Source: Lepturacanthus savala (taxonomy: Eukaryota > Chordata > Actinopteri > Scombriformes > Trichiuridae). Taken from it: a stretch of 64,000 nt of DNA. Under the pieces are notes generated by a model. That model did not search any database. It was not told the DNA's origin and saw only the letters and a program-made list of their open reading frames with translations. The stretch spans positions 1,488,001-1,552,000 of the forward strand of contig JARUPU010000029.1 in the NCBI GenBank assembly GCA_030544235.1, in the 5' to 3' direction. The position numbers and the translations under genes were made by a program. This document shows, piece by piece, positions 33,180 through 47,346 of this stretch; position 1 is the stretch's first letter, and the number at the start of each line of letters is the position of its first letter.

Positions 33180-33851
33180 AATTTTAATGGTCATTGATAG
33201 TAACTGGTCTGCTCACTTTACCACCTTCTACAGCGGCTCCACTGACAGCATCCTGACCTACAACATCACTTCCTGGTTCAGGAGCTGTAGTTTCCATGGA
33301 CAACAAAAACAGCCAATTAGGACTGATGAAGACTGCCTACAGAACCGTTGCTGCTCCTGTCTCATCCTGATGGCGCTCTACCAACAGCAATGCATTCACA
33401 CAGCTACCTCCACCATCAAAGACCCACTCCACCCTTCACTATGATCAACAGGTTTTACAAGCTGTAGGGCTTCAAGTGGACTGAATCCCCCCACACACAC
33501 ACTCACTGATACCCTGAACCCCCCAAACACACACCACCCCCCCAGCTGGACAACAACCAAGGACAAGGTTTGAACTGATTTAAGGACATGTCTGAATTAC
33601 TTTAAACAGCACTGGATTGGAGACATTGAAGCACCTTTTACTGAACCTCTGAAATTATTTGGTTATTAATGCTGTGAAATACTGTTTTTAAATATGTGAT
33701 TGAAAATATATTTTTTTATAGATAGAATTTTTTAGTAATCATTTAATCACCATTTTTTATGTAATGTCAATGATGAGAAGCAATTTAATTTCAGACTGAA
33801 TGTAAATGTGGAGTGAAATGACAATAAAGTGAACTTTGAATCTAGAATCTA
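33180..33851 (+). mobile_element. L2-like LINE 3' end
   Basis: The frame at about 33,190-33,300 contains FYSGSTDSILTYNITSWF, matching the C-terminal segment after the RT domain in fish L2/CR1-like LINEs (FY...ESILT..ITxWY). A non-coding 3' UTR follows, with ACAATAAAG near 33,821 and a short GAATCTA tail ending about 33,851. It is 5' truncated and frame-broken downstream. Confidence 0.5.
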
Positions 33852-34378
33852 ATGTCTGAGGATTTTAATAACATACATAGATGTACTGTGAAGGTTTTAG
33901 GTTAAGTATGTTATACATGGATATTAATACATTAGATATAGATATTTTATGCAAGTGACATAAATACATGAATAAATTAATTTAAATAAAATAATGTATT
34001 AAGGAGGTATATAGCTACATATCAAAGACATGGCATCTCATAAGAATACCCTCCTCAATGATGATGTTGGAAAATATCTTAGATGATAGAATTCAGAATT
34101 TTTGAGTTAGAAGCAGTTGGTCTGTGTCAGTGATGTCATCATCACCATGGAAAGACCACAGCTTCGTGACTGAGCTGATTTCTCTAAAAGACATGAAATC
34201 CGATTGGTCAATAGTTTTTCATCAATAACTTTGGATTTAAAGTCCCCACAACCATCAAACTTTGTAGTATTAATAAAGAGGACCCCAGCATCCCATCCAT
34301 GGTATCACGACCATTATAAAACTCCAGCAAGGACTCCCAACAGCCCAGACCCAACTCACAATTTCCGCGTGAATTGTC
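33852..34378. other. No gene recognised
   Basis: AT-rich sequence between the LINE tail and the satellite leader. No motif, repeat or open frame of note. Confidence 0.6.
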
Positions 34379-34747
34379 TAGTTTTTCTTTAACTTTACTT
34401 CTCATCATTACAGACATTGATTTCAACAACAACATCATTACATACTCACAATACATTTTAACTTTTAATTTAATGTTAGTATAGGCATTTCAGGCACTAG
34501 AGTGCGTTTGACCACTGTTGTTGACACAGTTGTTCTTCCTTGTACCCACTGGTGTATGTAAAGCCTTATATTTGAGATTGAACAAGGCCTTCCCATGGCT
34601 TCTTGATGAAATTATTTAAATTCATGTGGCCTTCTGTCACCTTTGTGCTGTTCCTGTAATAACCCCAGTGGTGACCTTTATGCCAAAAGAATTTCACTTT
34701 GTTACTATAGATGTCTGGATTCTGGATGTCTGGAAAACGATATCGGA
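34379..34747. repeat. Satellite-element leader, array copy
   Basis: Homologous over its whole length to 10,547-10,920, starting at the same GTGAATTGTCTAG and ending where the satellite begins. The left flanks of the two copies are unrelated, which marks 10,547 and 34,379 as a shared element boundary. Confidence 0.9.
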
Positions 34748-36738
34748 CTTTCCCAGGTGAATTTCTAATCCAAAACTATACCATTGCACATAAAATGAAA
34801 GGTAAATAAGATTTTCTGTAAAAAAATATTGCACTGATTAGGCCGACATAGCTTTCTATCTTATTGTGCTCTTCAGAATGAGAGAAAGATTCTGGAGCCA
34901 TAAAAACTTTAAAACATGAACCACATGAAAACAATAGCTTTCCCAGGTGAATTCTTAATGTAAAACTATACCATTGTACATAAAATCAAAGGTAAACAAG
35001 ATTTTCTGTAAAACTCTTATGGTTTTACAGAAAATCTTGAAAGGTATGTAGGCCTGATTAGGCCTACATACCTTTTTATCTTTTAGGCTCTTCAGACCGA
35101 GAGAATGCTTCTGGAGCCATAAAAAGTTTAAAACATGAACCACATGAAAACAATAGCTTTTCCAGGTGAATTTGTAGTTCAAAACTATACCGTTTTCCGT
35201 AAAGTAAAAGGTAAACAAGATTTTCTGTAAAAATATTGCACTGATTTAGACGTACATCACTTTTTATCTTATTGTGCTCTTCAGACCGAGAGAAAGCTTC
35301 GGGAGCCATAAAAAGTTTAAAACATGAACCAAATGAAAACAATAGCTTTCCCAGATGAAATTCTAATCCCAAACTATACCATTTCACACAAAGTAAAAGG
35401 TAAATAAGATTTTCTGTAAAAATATTTCACTGATTTAGATGTACATGGCTTTTTACCTCATTGTGCTCTTCCGACCGAGAGAATGCATATGGAGCAATAA
35501 AAACTTTAAAACAAAAACCACATGAAAACAATAGCTTTTCCAGGCGAATTTCTGATCCAAAACTATACCATTTTACATATAGTAAAAGGTAAATAAGATT
35601 TTCTGTAAAAATATTGTACTGATTCAGGCCTACATAGCTTTTGGTCTTTTTGTGCTCTTCCGACCGAGAGAATGCATATGGAGCAATAAAAACTTTAAAA
35701 CACAAACCACATGAAAACAATAGCTTTTCCAGGTGAATTTCTGATCCAAAACTATACCATTTTACATATAGTAAAAGGTAAATAAGATTTTCTGTAAAAA
35801 TATTGTACTGATTCAGGCCTACATAGCTTTTGGTCTTTTTGTGCTCTTCCGACCGAGAGAATGCATATGGAGCAATAAAAACTTTAAAACACAAACCACA
35901 TGAAAACAATAGCTTTTCCAGGTGAATTTCTGATCCAAAACTGTACCATTTCACATAAAGTTAAAGGTAAATAAGATTTTCTATAAAAATATTGTTCTGA
36001 TTTAGACTTATATAGCTTTTTGTCTTTTTGTGCTCTTCAGACCGAGAGAATGCATATGGAGCAATAAAAACTTTAAAACACAAACCACATGAAAACAATA
36101 GCTTTTCCAGGTGAATTTCTGATCCAAAACTATACCATTTCACATAAAGTAAAAGGTAAATAAGTTTTTCTATACAAATATTGTACTGATTTAGGCCTAT
36201 ATAGCTTTTTGTCTTTTTGGGCTCTTCAGACCGAGAGAATGCATATGGAGCAATAAAAACTTTAAAACACAAACCACATGAAAACAATAGCTTTTCCAGG
36301 TGAATTTCTGATCCAAAACTATACCATTTCACATAAAGTAAAAGGTAAATAAGTTTTTCTATAAAAATATTGTACTGATTTAGGCCTATATAGCTTTTTG
36401 TCTTTTTGGGCTCTTCAGACCGAGAGAATGCATATGGAGCAATAAAAACTTTAAAACACAAACCACATGAAAACAATAGCTTTTCCAGGTGAATTTCTGA
36501 TCCAAAACTATACCATTTCACATAAAGTAAAAGGTAAATAAGTTTTTCTATGAAAATATTGTACTGATTTAGGCCTATATAGCTTTTTGTCTTTTTGGGC
36601 TCTTCAGACCGAGAGAATGCATATGGAGCAATAAAAACTTTAAAACACAAACCACATGAAAACAATAGCTTTTCCAGGTGAATTTCTTATCCAAAACTAT
36701 ACCATTTTACATATAGTAAAAGGTAAATAAGATTTTCT
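34748..36738 (-). repeat. 189-bp satellite array, first block (~10.5 units)
   Basis: Tandem units whose open frame lies on the minus strand. The first units near the leader are the most divergent (for example at 34,938 and 35,157), and later ones approach the consensus of the main array. It contains a local hairpin disruption at 34,999-35,074. It ends at the inversion near 36,740. Confidence 0.97.
34999..35074. other. Local hairpin disruption inside satellite
   Basis: Two adjacent inverted pairs: GATTTTCTGTAAAAC ... GTTTTACAGAAAATC (34,999-35,037, 6-bp loop) and AAGGTATGTAGGCCT / AGGCCTACATACCTT (35,041-35,074, 4-bp loop). They replace normal unit sequence, so part of one unit has been copied back in inverted form. 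Confidence 0.85.
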
Positions 36739-39700
36739 TTTCTATATGTAAAATGGTATAGTTTTGGATCAGAAATTCACCTGGAAAAGCTATTGTTTTC
36801 ATGTGGTTTGTATTTTAAAGTTTTTATTGCTCCATATGCATTCTCTCGGTCGGAAGAGCACAAATAGACCAAAAGCTATGTAGGCCTAAATCAGTACAAT
36901 ATTTTTACAGAAAATCTTATTTACCTTTTACTATATGTAAAATGGTATAGTTTTGGATCAGAAATTCACCTGGAAAAGCTATTGTTTTCATGTGGTTTGT
37001 GTTTTAAAGTTTTTATTGCTCCATATGCATTCTCTCGGTCTGAAGAGAACAAAAAGACAAAAAGCTATGTAAGCCTAAATCAGAACAATATTTTTATAGA
37101 AAAACTTATTTACCTTTTACTTTATGTGAAATGGTATAGTTTTGGATCAGAAATTCACCTGGAAAAGCTATTGTTTTCATGTGGTTTGTGTTTTAAAGTT
37201 TTTATTGCTCCATATGCATTCTCTCGGTCTGAAGAGCCCAAAAAGACAAAAAGCTATATAGGCCTAAATCAGTACAATATTTTCATAGAAAAACTTATTT
37301 ACCTTTTACTTTATGTGAAATGGTATAGTTTTGGATCAGAAATTCACCTGGAAAAGCTATTGTTTTCATGTGGTTTGTGTTTTAAAGTTTTTATTGCTCC
37401 ATATGCATTCTCTCGGTCGGAAGAGCACAAAAAGACCAAAAGCTATGTAGGCCTAAATCAGTACAATATTTTTACAGAAAATCTTATTTACCTTTTACTA
37501 TCTGTAAAATGGTATAGTTTTGGATCAGAAATTCACCTGGAAAAGCTATTGTTTTCATGTGGTTTGTGTTTTAAAGTTTTTATTGCTCCATATGCATTCT
37601 CTCGGTCTGAAGAGCCCAAAAAGACAAAAAGCTATATAGGCCTAAATCAGTACAATATTTTTATAGAAAAACTTATTTACCTTTTACTTTATGTGAAATG
37701 GTATAGTTTTGGATCAGAAATTCACCTGGAAAAGCTATTGTTTTCATGTGGTTTGTGTTTTAAAGTTTTTATTGCTCCATATGCATTCTCTCGGTCTGAA
37801 GAGCCCAAAAAGACAAAAAGTTATGTAGGCCTAAATCAGTACAATATTTTTATAGAAAAACTTATTTACCTTTTACTTTATGTGAAATGGTATAGTTTTG
37901 GATCAGAAATTCACCTGGAAAAGCTATTGTTTTCATGTGTTTTGTGTTTTAAAGTTTTTATTGCTCCATATGCATTCTCTCGGTCTGAAGAGCCCAAAAA
38001 GACAAAAAGCTATATAGGCCTAAATCAGTACAATATTTTTATAGAAAAACTTATTTACCTTTTACTTTATGTGAAATGGTATAGTTTTGGATCAGAAATT
38101 CACCTGGAAAAGCTATTGTTTTCATGTGGTTTGTGTTTTCAAGTTTTTATTGCTCCATATGCATTCTCTCGGTCGGAAGAGCACAAATAGACCAAAAGCT
38201 ATGTAGGCCTAATCAGTACAATATTTTTACAGAAAATCTTATTTACCTTTTACTATATGTAAAATGGTATAGTTTTGGATCAGAAATTCACCTGGAAAAG
38301 CTATTGTTTTCATGTGGTTTGTGTTTTAAAGTTTTTATTGCTCCATATGCATTCTCTCGGTCTGAAGAGCCCAAAAAGACAAAAAGCTATATAGGCCTAA
38401 ATCAGTACAATATTTTCATAGAAAAACTTATTTACCTTTTACTTTATGTGAAATGGTATAGTTTTGGATCAGAAATTCACCTGGAAAAGCTATTGTTTTC
38501 ATGTGGTTTGTGTTTTAAAGTTTTTATTGCTCCATATGCATTTTCTCGGTCTGAAGAGAACAAAAAGACAAAAAGCTATGTAAGCCTAAATCAGAACAAT
38601 ATTTTTATAGAAAATCTCATTTACCTTTTACTTTATGTGAAATGGTATAGTTTTGGATCAGAAATTCACCTGGAAAAGCTATTGTTTTCATGTGGTTTGT
38701 GTTTTAAAGTTTTTATTGCTCCATATGCATTCTCTCGGTCTGAAGAGCCCAAAAAGACAAAAAGCTATATAGGCCTAAATCAGTACAATATTTTCATAGA
38801 AAAACTTATTTACCTTTTACTTTATGTGAAATGGTATAGTTTTGGATCAGAAATTCACCTGGAAAAGCTATTGTTTTCATGTGGTTTGTGTTTTAAAGTT
38901 TTTATTGCTCCATATGCATTCTCTCGGTCTGAAGAGCCCAAAAAGACAAAAAGCTATATAGGCCTAAATCAGTACAATATTTTTATAGAAAAACTTATTT
39001 ACCTTTTACTATATGTAAAATGGTATAGTTTTGGATCAGAAATTCACCTGGAAAAGCTATTGTTTTCATGTGGTTTGTGTTTTAAAGTTTTTATTGCTCC
39101 ATATGCATTCTCTCGGTCTGAAGAGCACAAAAAGACAAAAAGCTATGTAAGCCTAAATCAGAACAATATTTTTATAGAAAATCTTATTTACCTTTAACTT
39201 TATGTGAAATGGTATAGTTTTGGATCAGAAATTCACCTGGAAAAGCTATTGTTTTCATGTGGTTTGTGTTTTAAAGTTTTTATTGCTCCATATGCATTCT
39301 CTCGGTCTGAAGAGCCCAAAAAGACAAAAAGCTATATAGGCCTAAATCAGTACAATATTTTTATAGAAAAACTTATTTACCTTTTACTTTATGTGAAATG
39401 GTATAGTTTTGGATCAGAAATTCACCTGGAAAAGCTATTGTTTTCATGTGGTTTGTGTTTTAAAGTTTTTATTGCTCCATATGCATTCTCTCGGTCTGAA
39501 GAGCACAAAAAGACAAAAAGCTATATAAGCCTAAATCAGAACAATATTTTTATAGAAAATCTTATTTACCTTTAACTTTATGTGAAATGGTACAGTTTGG
39601 GATCAGAAATTCACCTGGAAAAGCTATTGTTTTCATGTGGTTTGTGTTTTAAAGTTTTTATTGCTCCATATGCATTCTCTCGGTTGGAAGAGCACAAAAA

Positions 39701-42700
39701 GACCAAAAGCTATGTAGGCCTAAATCAGTACAATATTTTTACAGAAAATCTTATTTACCTTTTACTATATGTAAAATGGTATAGTTTTGGATCAGAAATT
39801 CACCTGGAAAAGCTATTGTTTTCATGTGGTTTGTGTTTTAAAGTTTTTATTGCTCCATATGCATTCTCTCGGTCTGAAGAGCCCAAAAAGACAAAAAGCT
39901 ATATAGGCCTAAATCAGTACAATATTTTTATAGAAAAACTTATTTACCTTTTACTTTATGTGAAATGGTATAGTTTTAGATCAGAAATTCACCTGGAAAA
40001 GCTATTGTTTTCATGTGGTTTGTGTTTTAAAGTTTTTATTGCTCCATATGCATTCTCTCGGTCGGAAGAGCACAAATAGACCAAAAGCTATGTAGGCCTA
40101 AATCAGTACAATATTTTTACAGAAAATCTTATTTACCTTTTACTATATGTAAAATGGTATAGTTTTGGATCAGAAATTCACCTGGAAAAGCTATTGTTTT
40201 CATGTGGTTTGTGTTTTAAAGTTTTTATTGCTCCATATGCATTCTCTCGGTCTGAAGAGAACAAAAAGACAAAAAGCTATGTAAGCCTAAATCAGAACAA
40301 TATTTTTATAGAAAATCTCATTTACCTTTTACTTTATGTGAAATGGTATAGTTTTGGATCAGAAATTCACCTGGAAAAGCTATTGTTTTCATGTGGTTTG
40401 TGTTTTAAAGTTTTTATTGCTCCATATGCATTCTCTCGGTCTGAAGAGCACAAAAAGACAAAAAGCTATGTAAGCCTAAATCAGAACAATATTTTTATAG
40501 AAAATCTTATTTACCTTTAACTTTATGTGAAATGGTATAGTTTTGGATCAGAAATTCACCTGGAAAAGCTATTGTTTTCATGTGGTTTGTGTTTTAAAGT
40601 TTTTATTGCTCCATATGCATTCTCTCGGTCTGAAGAGCCCAAAAAGACAAAAAGCTATATAGGCCTAAATCAGTACAATATTTTTATAGAAAAACTTATT
40701 TACCTTTTACTTTATGTGAAATGGTATAGTTTTGGATCAGAAATTCACCTGGAAAAGCTATTGTTTTCATGTGGTTTGTGTTTTAAAGTTTTTATTGCTC
40801 CATATGCATTCTCTCGGTCTGAAGAGCACAAAAAGACAAAAAGCTATATAAGCCTAAATCAGAACAATATTTTTATAGAAAATCTTATTTACCTTTAACT
40901 TTATGTGAAATGGTACAGTTTTGGATCAGAAATTCACCTGGAAAAGCTATTGTTTTCATGTGGTTTGTGTTTTAAAGTTTTTATTGCTCCATATGCATTC
41001 TCTCGGTTGGAAGAGCACAAAAAGACCAAAAGCTATGTAGGCCTAAATCAGTACAATATTTTTACAGAAAATCTTATTTACCTTTTACTATATGTAAAAT
41101 GGTATAGTTTTGGATCAGAAATTCACCTGGAAAAGCTATTGTTTTCATGTGGTTTGTGTTTTAAAGTTTTTATTGCTCCATATGCATTCTCTCGGTCTGA
41201 AGAGCCCAAAAAGACAAAAAGCTATATAGGCCTAAATCAGTACAATATTTTTATAGAAAAACTTATTTACCTTTTACTTTATGTGAAATGGTATAGTTTT
41301 GGATCAGAAATTCACCTGGAAAAGCTATTGTTTTCATGTGGTTTGTGTTTTAAAGTTTTTATTGCTCCATATGCATTCTCTCGGTCTGAAGAGCACAAAA
41401 AGACAAAAAGCTATATAAGCCTAAATCAGAACAATATTTTTATAGAAAATCTTATTTACCTTTAACTTTATGTGAAATGGTACAGTTTTGGATCAGAAAT
41501 TCACCTGGAAAAGCTATTGTTTTCATGTGGTTTGTGTTTTAAAGTTTTTATTGCTCCATATGCATTCTCTCGGTTGGAAGAGCACAAAAAGACCAAAAGC
41601 TATGTAGGCCTAAATCAGTACAATATTTTTACAGAAAATCTTATTTACCTTTTACTATATGTAAAATGGTATAGTTTTGGATCAGAAATTCACCTGGAAA
41701 AGCTATTGTTTTCATGTGGTTTGTGTTTTAAAGTTTTTATTGCTCCATATGCATTCTCTCGGTCTGAAGAGAACAAAAAGACAAAAAGCTATGTAAGCCT
41801 AAATCAGTACAATATTTTTACAGAAAATCTTATTTACCTTTTACTATATGTAAAATGGTATAGTTTTGGATCAGAAATTCACCTGGAAAAGCTATTGTTT
41901 TCATGTGGTTTGTGTTTTAAAGTTTTTATTGCTCCATATGCATTCTCTCGGTCTGAAGAGCCCAAAAAGACAAAAAGCTATATAGGCCTAAATCAGTACA
42001 ATATTTTTACAAAAAAACTTATTTACCTTTTATTTTATGTGAAATGGTATAGTTTTGGATCAGAAATTCACCTGGAAAAGCTATTGTTTTCATGTGGTTT
42101 GTGTTTTAAAGTTTTTATTGCTCCATATGCATTCTCTCGGTCTGAAGAGCCCAAAAAGACAAAAAGCTATATAGGCCTAAATCAGTACAATATTTTCATA
42201 GAAAAACTTATTTACCTTTTACTTTATGCGAAATGGCATAGTTTTGGATCAGAAATTCACCTGGAAAAGCTATTGTTTTCTTGTGGTTTGTGTTTTAAAG
42301 TTTTTATTGCTCCATAGGCATTCTCTCGGTCTGAAGAGCCCAAAAAGACAAAAAGCTATATAGGCCTAAATCAGTACAATATTTTCATAGAAAAACTTAT
42401 TTACCTTTTACTTTATGTGAAATGGTATAGTTTTGGATCAGAAATTCACCTGGAAAAGCTATTGTTTTCATGTGGTTTGTGTTTTAAAGTTTTTATTGCT
42501 CCATATGCATTCTCTCGGTCTGAAGAGAACAAAAAGACAAAAAGCTATGTAAGCCTAAATCAGTACAATATTTTTACAGAAAATCTTATTTACCTTTTAC
42601 TATATGTAAAATGGTATAGTTTTGGATCAGAAATTCACCTGGAAAAGCTATTGTTTTCATGTGGTTTGTGTTTTAAAGTTTTTATTGCTCCATATGCATT

Positions 42701-45700
42701 CTCTCGGTCTGAAGAGAACAAAAAGACAAAAAGCTATGTAAGCCTAAATCAGTACAATATTTTTATAGAAAAACTTATTTACCTTTTACTTTATGTGAAA
42801 TGGTATAGTTTTGGATCAGAAATTCACCTGGAAAAGCTATTGTTTTCATGTGGTTTGTGTTTTAAAGTTTTTATTGCTCCATATGCATTCTCTCAGTCTG
42901 AAGAGAACAAAAAGACAAAAAGCTATGTAAGCCTAAATCAGAACAATATTTTTATAGAAAATCTTATTTACCTTTTACTTTATGTGAAATGGTATAGTTT
43001 TGGATCAGAAATTCACCTGGAAAAGCTATTGTTTTCATGTGGTTTGTGTTTTAAAGTTTTTATTGCTCCATATGCATTCTCTCGGTCTGAAGAGCCCAAA
43101 AAGACAAAAAGCTATATAGGCCTAAATCAGTACAATATTTTTACAAAAAAACTTATTTACCTTTTATTTTATGTGAAATGGTATAGTTTTGGATCAGAAA
43201 TTCACCTGGAAAAGCTATTGTTTTCATGTGGTTTGTGTTTTAAAGTTTTTATTGCTCCATATGCATTCTCTCGGTCTGAAGAGCCCAAAAAGACAAAAAG
43301 CTATATAGGCCTAAATCAGTACAATATTTTTTATAGAAAAACTTATTTACCTTTTACTTTATGTGAAATGGTATAGTTTTGGATCAGAAATTCACCTGGA
43401 AAAGCTATTGTTTTCATGTGGTTTGTGTTTTAAAGTTTTTATTGCTCCATATGCATTCTCTCGGTCTGAAGAGCCCAAAAAGACAAAAAGCTATATAGGC
43501 CTAAATCAGTACAATATTTTCATAGAAAAACTTATTTACCTTTTACTTTATGTGAAATGGTATAGTTTTGGATCAGAAATTCACCTGGAAAAGCTATTGT
43601 TTTCTTGTGGTTTGTGTTTTAAAGTTTTTATTGCTCCATAGGCATTCTCTCGGTCTGAAGAGCCCAAAAAGACAAAAAGCTATATAGGCCTAAATCAGTA
43701 CAATATTTTCATAGAAAAACTTATTTACCTTTTACTTTATGTGAAATGGTATAGTTTTGGATCAGAAATTCACCTGGAAAAGCTATTGTTTTCATGTGGT
43801 TTGTGTTTTAACGTTTTTATTGCTCCATATGCATTTTCTCGGTCTGAAGAGAACAAAAAGACAAAAAGCTATGTAAGCCTAAATCAGAACAATATTTTTA
43901 TAGAAAATCTCATTTACCTTTTACTTTATGTGAAATGGTATAGTTTTGGATCAGAAATTCACCTGGAAAAGCTATTGTTTTCATGTGGTTTGTGTTTTAA
44001 AGTTTTTATTGCTCCATATGCATTCTCTCGGTCTGAAGAGCCCAAAAAGACAAAAAGCTATATAGGCCTAAATCAGTACAATATTTTCATAGAAAAACTT
44101 ATTTACCTTTTACTTTATGTGAAATGGTATAGTTTTGGATCAGAAATTCACCTGGAAAAGCTATTGTTTTCATGTGGTTTGTGTTTTAAAGTTTTTATTG
44201 CTCCATATGCATTCTCTCGGTCTGAAGAGAACAAAAAGACAAAAAGCTATGTAAGCCTAAATCAGTACAATATTTTTACAGAAAATCTTATTTACCTTTT
44301 ACTATATGTAAAATGGTATAGTTTGGGATCAGAAATTCACCTGGAAAAGCTATTGTTTTCATGTGGTTTGTGTTTTAAAGTTTTTATTGCTCCATATGCA
44401 TTCTCTCGGTCTGAAGAGAACAAAAAGACAAAAAGCTATGTAAGCCTAAATCAGTACAATATTTTTATAGAAAAACTTATTTACCTTTTACTTTATGTGA
44501 AATGGTATAGTTTTGGATCAGAAATTCACCTGGAAAAGCTATTGTTTTCATGTGGTTTGTGTTTTAAAGTTTTTATTGCTCCATATGCATTCTCTCAGTC
44601 TGAAGAGAACAAAAAGACAAAAAGCTATGTAAGCCTAAATCAGAACAATATTTTTATAGAAAATCTTATTTACCTTTTACTTTATGTGAAATGGTATAGT
44701 TTTGGATCAGAAATTCACCTGGAAAAGCTATTGTTTTCATGTGGTTTGTGTTTTAAAGTTTTTATTGCTCCATATGCATTCTCTCGGTCTGAAGAGCCCA
44801 AAAAGACAAAAAGCTATATAGGCCTAAATCAGTACAATATTTTTACAAAAAAACTTATTTACCTTTTATTTTATGTGAAATGGTATAGTTTTGGATCAGA
44901 AATTCACCTGGAAAAGCTATTGTTTTCATGTGGTTTGTATTTTAAAGTTTTTATTGCTCCATATGCATTCTCTCGGTCTGAAGAGCCCAAAAAGACAAAA
45001 AGCTATATAGGCCTAAATCAGTACAATATTTTCATAGAAAAACTTATTTACCTTTTACTTTATGTGAAATGGTATAGTTTTGGATCAGAAATTCACCTGG
45101 AAAAGCTATTGTTTTCATGTGGTTTGTATTTTAAAGTTTTTATTGCTCCATATGCATTCTCTCGGTCTGAAGAGCACAAAAAGACAAAAAGCTATGTAGG
45201 CCTAAATCAGTACAATATTTTTATAGAAAAACTTATTTACCTTTTACTTTATGTAAAATGGTATAGTTTTGGATCAGAAATTCACCTGGAAAAGCTATTG
45301 TTTTCATGTGGTTTGTGTTTTAAAGTTTTTATTGCTCCATATGCATTCTCTCGGTCTGAAGAGAACAAAAAGACAAAAAGCTATGTAAGCCTAAATCAGT
45401 ACAATATTTTTATAGAAAAACTTATTTACCTTTTACTTTATGTGAAATGGTATAGTTTTGGATCAGAAATTCACCTGGAAAAGCTATTGTTTTCATGTGG
45501 TTTGTGTTTTAAAGTTTTTATTGCTCCATATGCATTCTCTCGGTCTGAAGAGCCCAAAAAGACAAAAAGCTATATAGGCCTAAATCAGTACAATATTTTT
45601 ATAGAAAAACTTATTTACCTTTTACTTTATGTGAAATGGTATAGTTTTGGATCAGAAATTCACCTGGAAAAGCTATTGTTTTCATGTGGTTTGTGTTTTA

Positions 45701-47346
45701 AAGTTTTTATTGCTCCATATGCATTCTCTCGGTCTGAAGAGCCCAAAAAGACAAAAAGCTATATAGGCCTAAATCAGTACAATATTTTTACAAAAAAACT
45801 TATTTACCTTTTATTTTATGTGAAATGGTATAGTTTTGGATCAGAAATTCACCTGGAAAAGCTATTGTTTTCATGTGGTTTGTGTTTTAAAGTTTTTATT
45901 GCTCTATATGCATTCTCTCGGTCTGAAGAGCCCAAAAAGACAAAAAGCTATATAGGCCTAAATCAGTACAATATTTTTATAGAAAAACTTATTTACCTTT
46001 TACTTTATGTGAAATGGTATAGTTTTAGATCAGAAATTCACCTGGAAAAGCTATTGTTTTCATGTGGTTTGTCTTTTAAAGTTTTTATTGCTCCATATGC
46101 ATTCTCTCGGTCGGAAGAGCACAAATAGACCAAAAGCTATGTAGGCCTAATCAGTACAATATTTTTACAGAAAATCTTATTTACCTTTTACTATATGTAA
46201 AATGGTATAGTTTTGGATCAGAAATTCACCTGGAAAAGCTATTGTTTTCATGTGGTTTGTGTTTTAAAGTTTTTATTGCTCCATATGCATTCTCTCGGTC
46301 TGAAGAGCCCAAAAAGACAAAAAGCTATATAGGCCTAAATCAGTACAATATTTTCATAGAAAAACTTATTTACCTTTTACTTTATGTGAAATGGTATAGT
46401 TTTGGATCAGAAATTCACCTGGAAAAGCTATTGTTTTCATGTGGTTTGTGTTTTAAAGTTTTTATTGCTCCATATGCATTCTCTCGGTCTGAAGAGCCCA
46501 AAAAGACAAAAAGCTATATAGGCCTAAATCAGTACAATATTTTTATAGAAAAACTTATTTACCTTTTACTTTATGTGAAATGGTATAGTTTTGGATCAGA
46601 AATTCACCTGGAAAAGCTATTGTTTTCATGTGGTTTGTGTTTTAAAGTTTTTATTGCTCCATATGCATTCTCTCGGTCTGAAGAGCCCAAAAAGACAAAA
46701 AGCTATGTAAGCCTAAATCAGAACAATATTTTTATAGAAAATCTTATTTACCTTTAACTCTATGTGAAATGGTATAGTTTTGGATCAGAAATTCACCTGG
46801 AAAAGCTCTTGTTTTCATGTGGTTTGTGTTTTAAAGTTTTTATTGCTCCATATGCATTCTCTCGGTCTGAAGAGCCCAAAAAGACAAAAAGCTATATAGG
46901 CCTAAATCAGTACAATATTTTCATAGAAAAACTTATTTACCTTTTACTTTATGTAAAATGGTATAGTTTTGGATCAGAAATTCACCTGGAAAAGCTATTG
47001 TTTTCATGTGGTTTGTGTTTTAAAGTTTTTATTGCTCCATATGCATTCTCTCGGTCTGAAGAGCACAAAAAGACAAAAAGCTATGTAGGCCTAAATCAGT
47101 ACAATATTTTTATAGAAAAACTTATTTACCTTTTACTTTATGTAAAATGGTATAGTTTTGGATCAGAAATTCACCTGGAAAAGCTATTGTTTTCATGTGG
47201 TTTGTGTTTTAAAGTTTTTATTGCTCCATATGCATTCTCTCGGTCTGAAGAGCCCAAAAAGACAAAAAGCTATATAGGCCTAAATCAGTACAATATTTTC
47301 ATAGAAAAACTTATTTACCTTTTACTTTATGTAAAATGGTATAGTT

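Noticed and set aside
34379..34747. Leader as a definite Helitron end because its complement contains CTAG
   Set aside because: There is no GC-rich hairpin before the CTAG, and the A/T insertion context is not clear in both copies.
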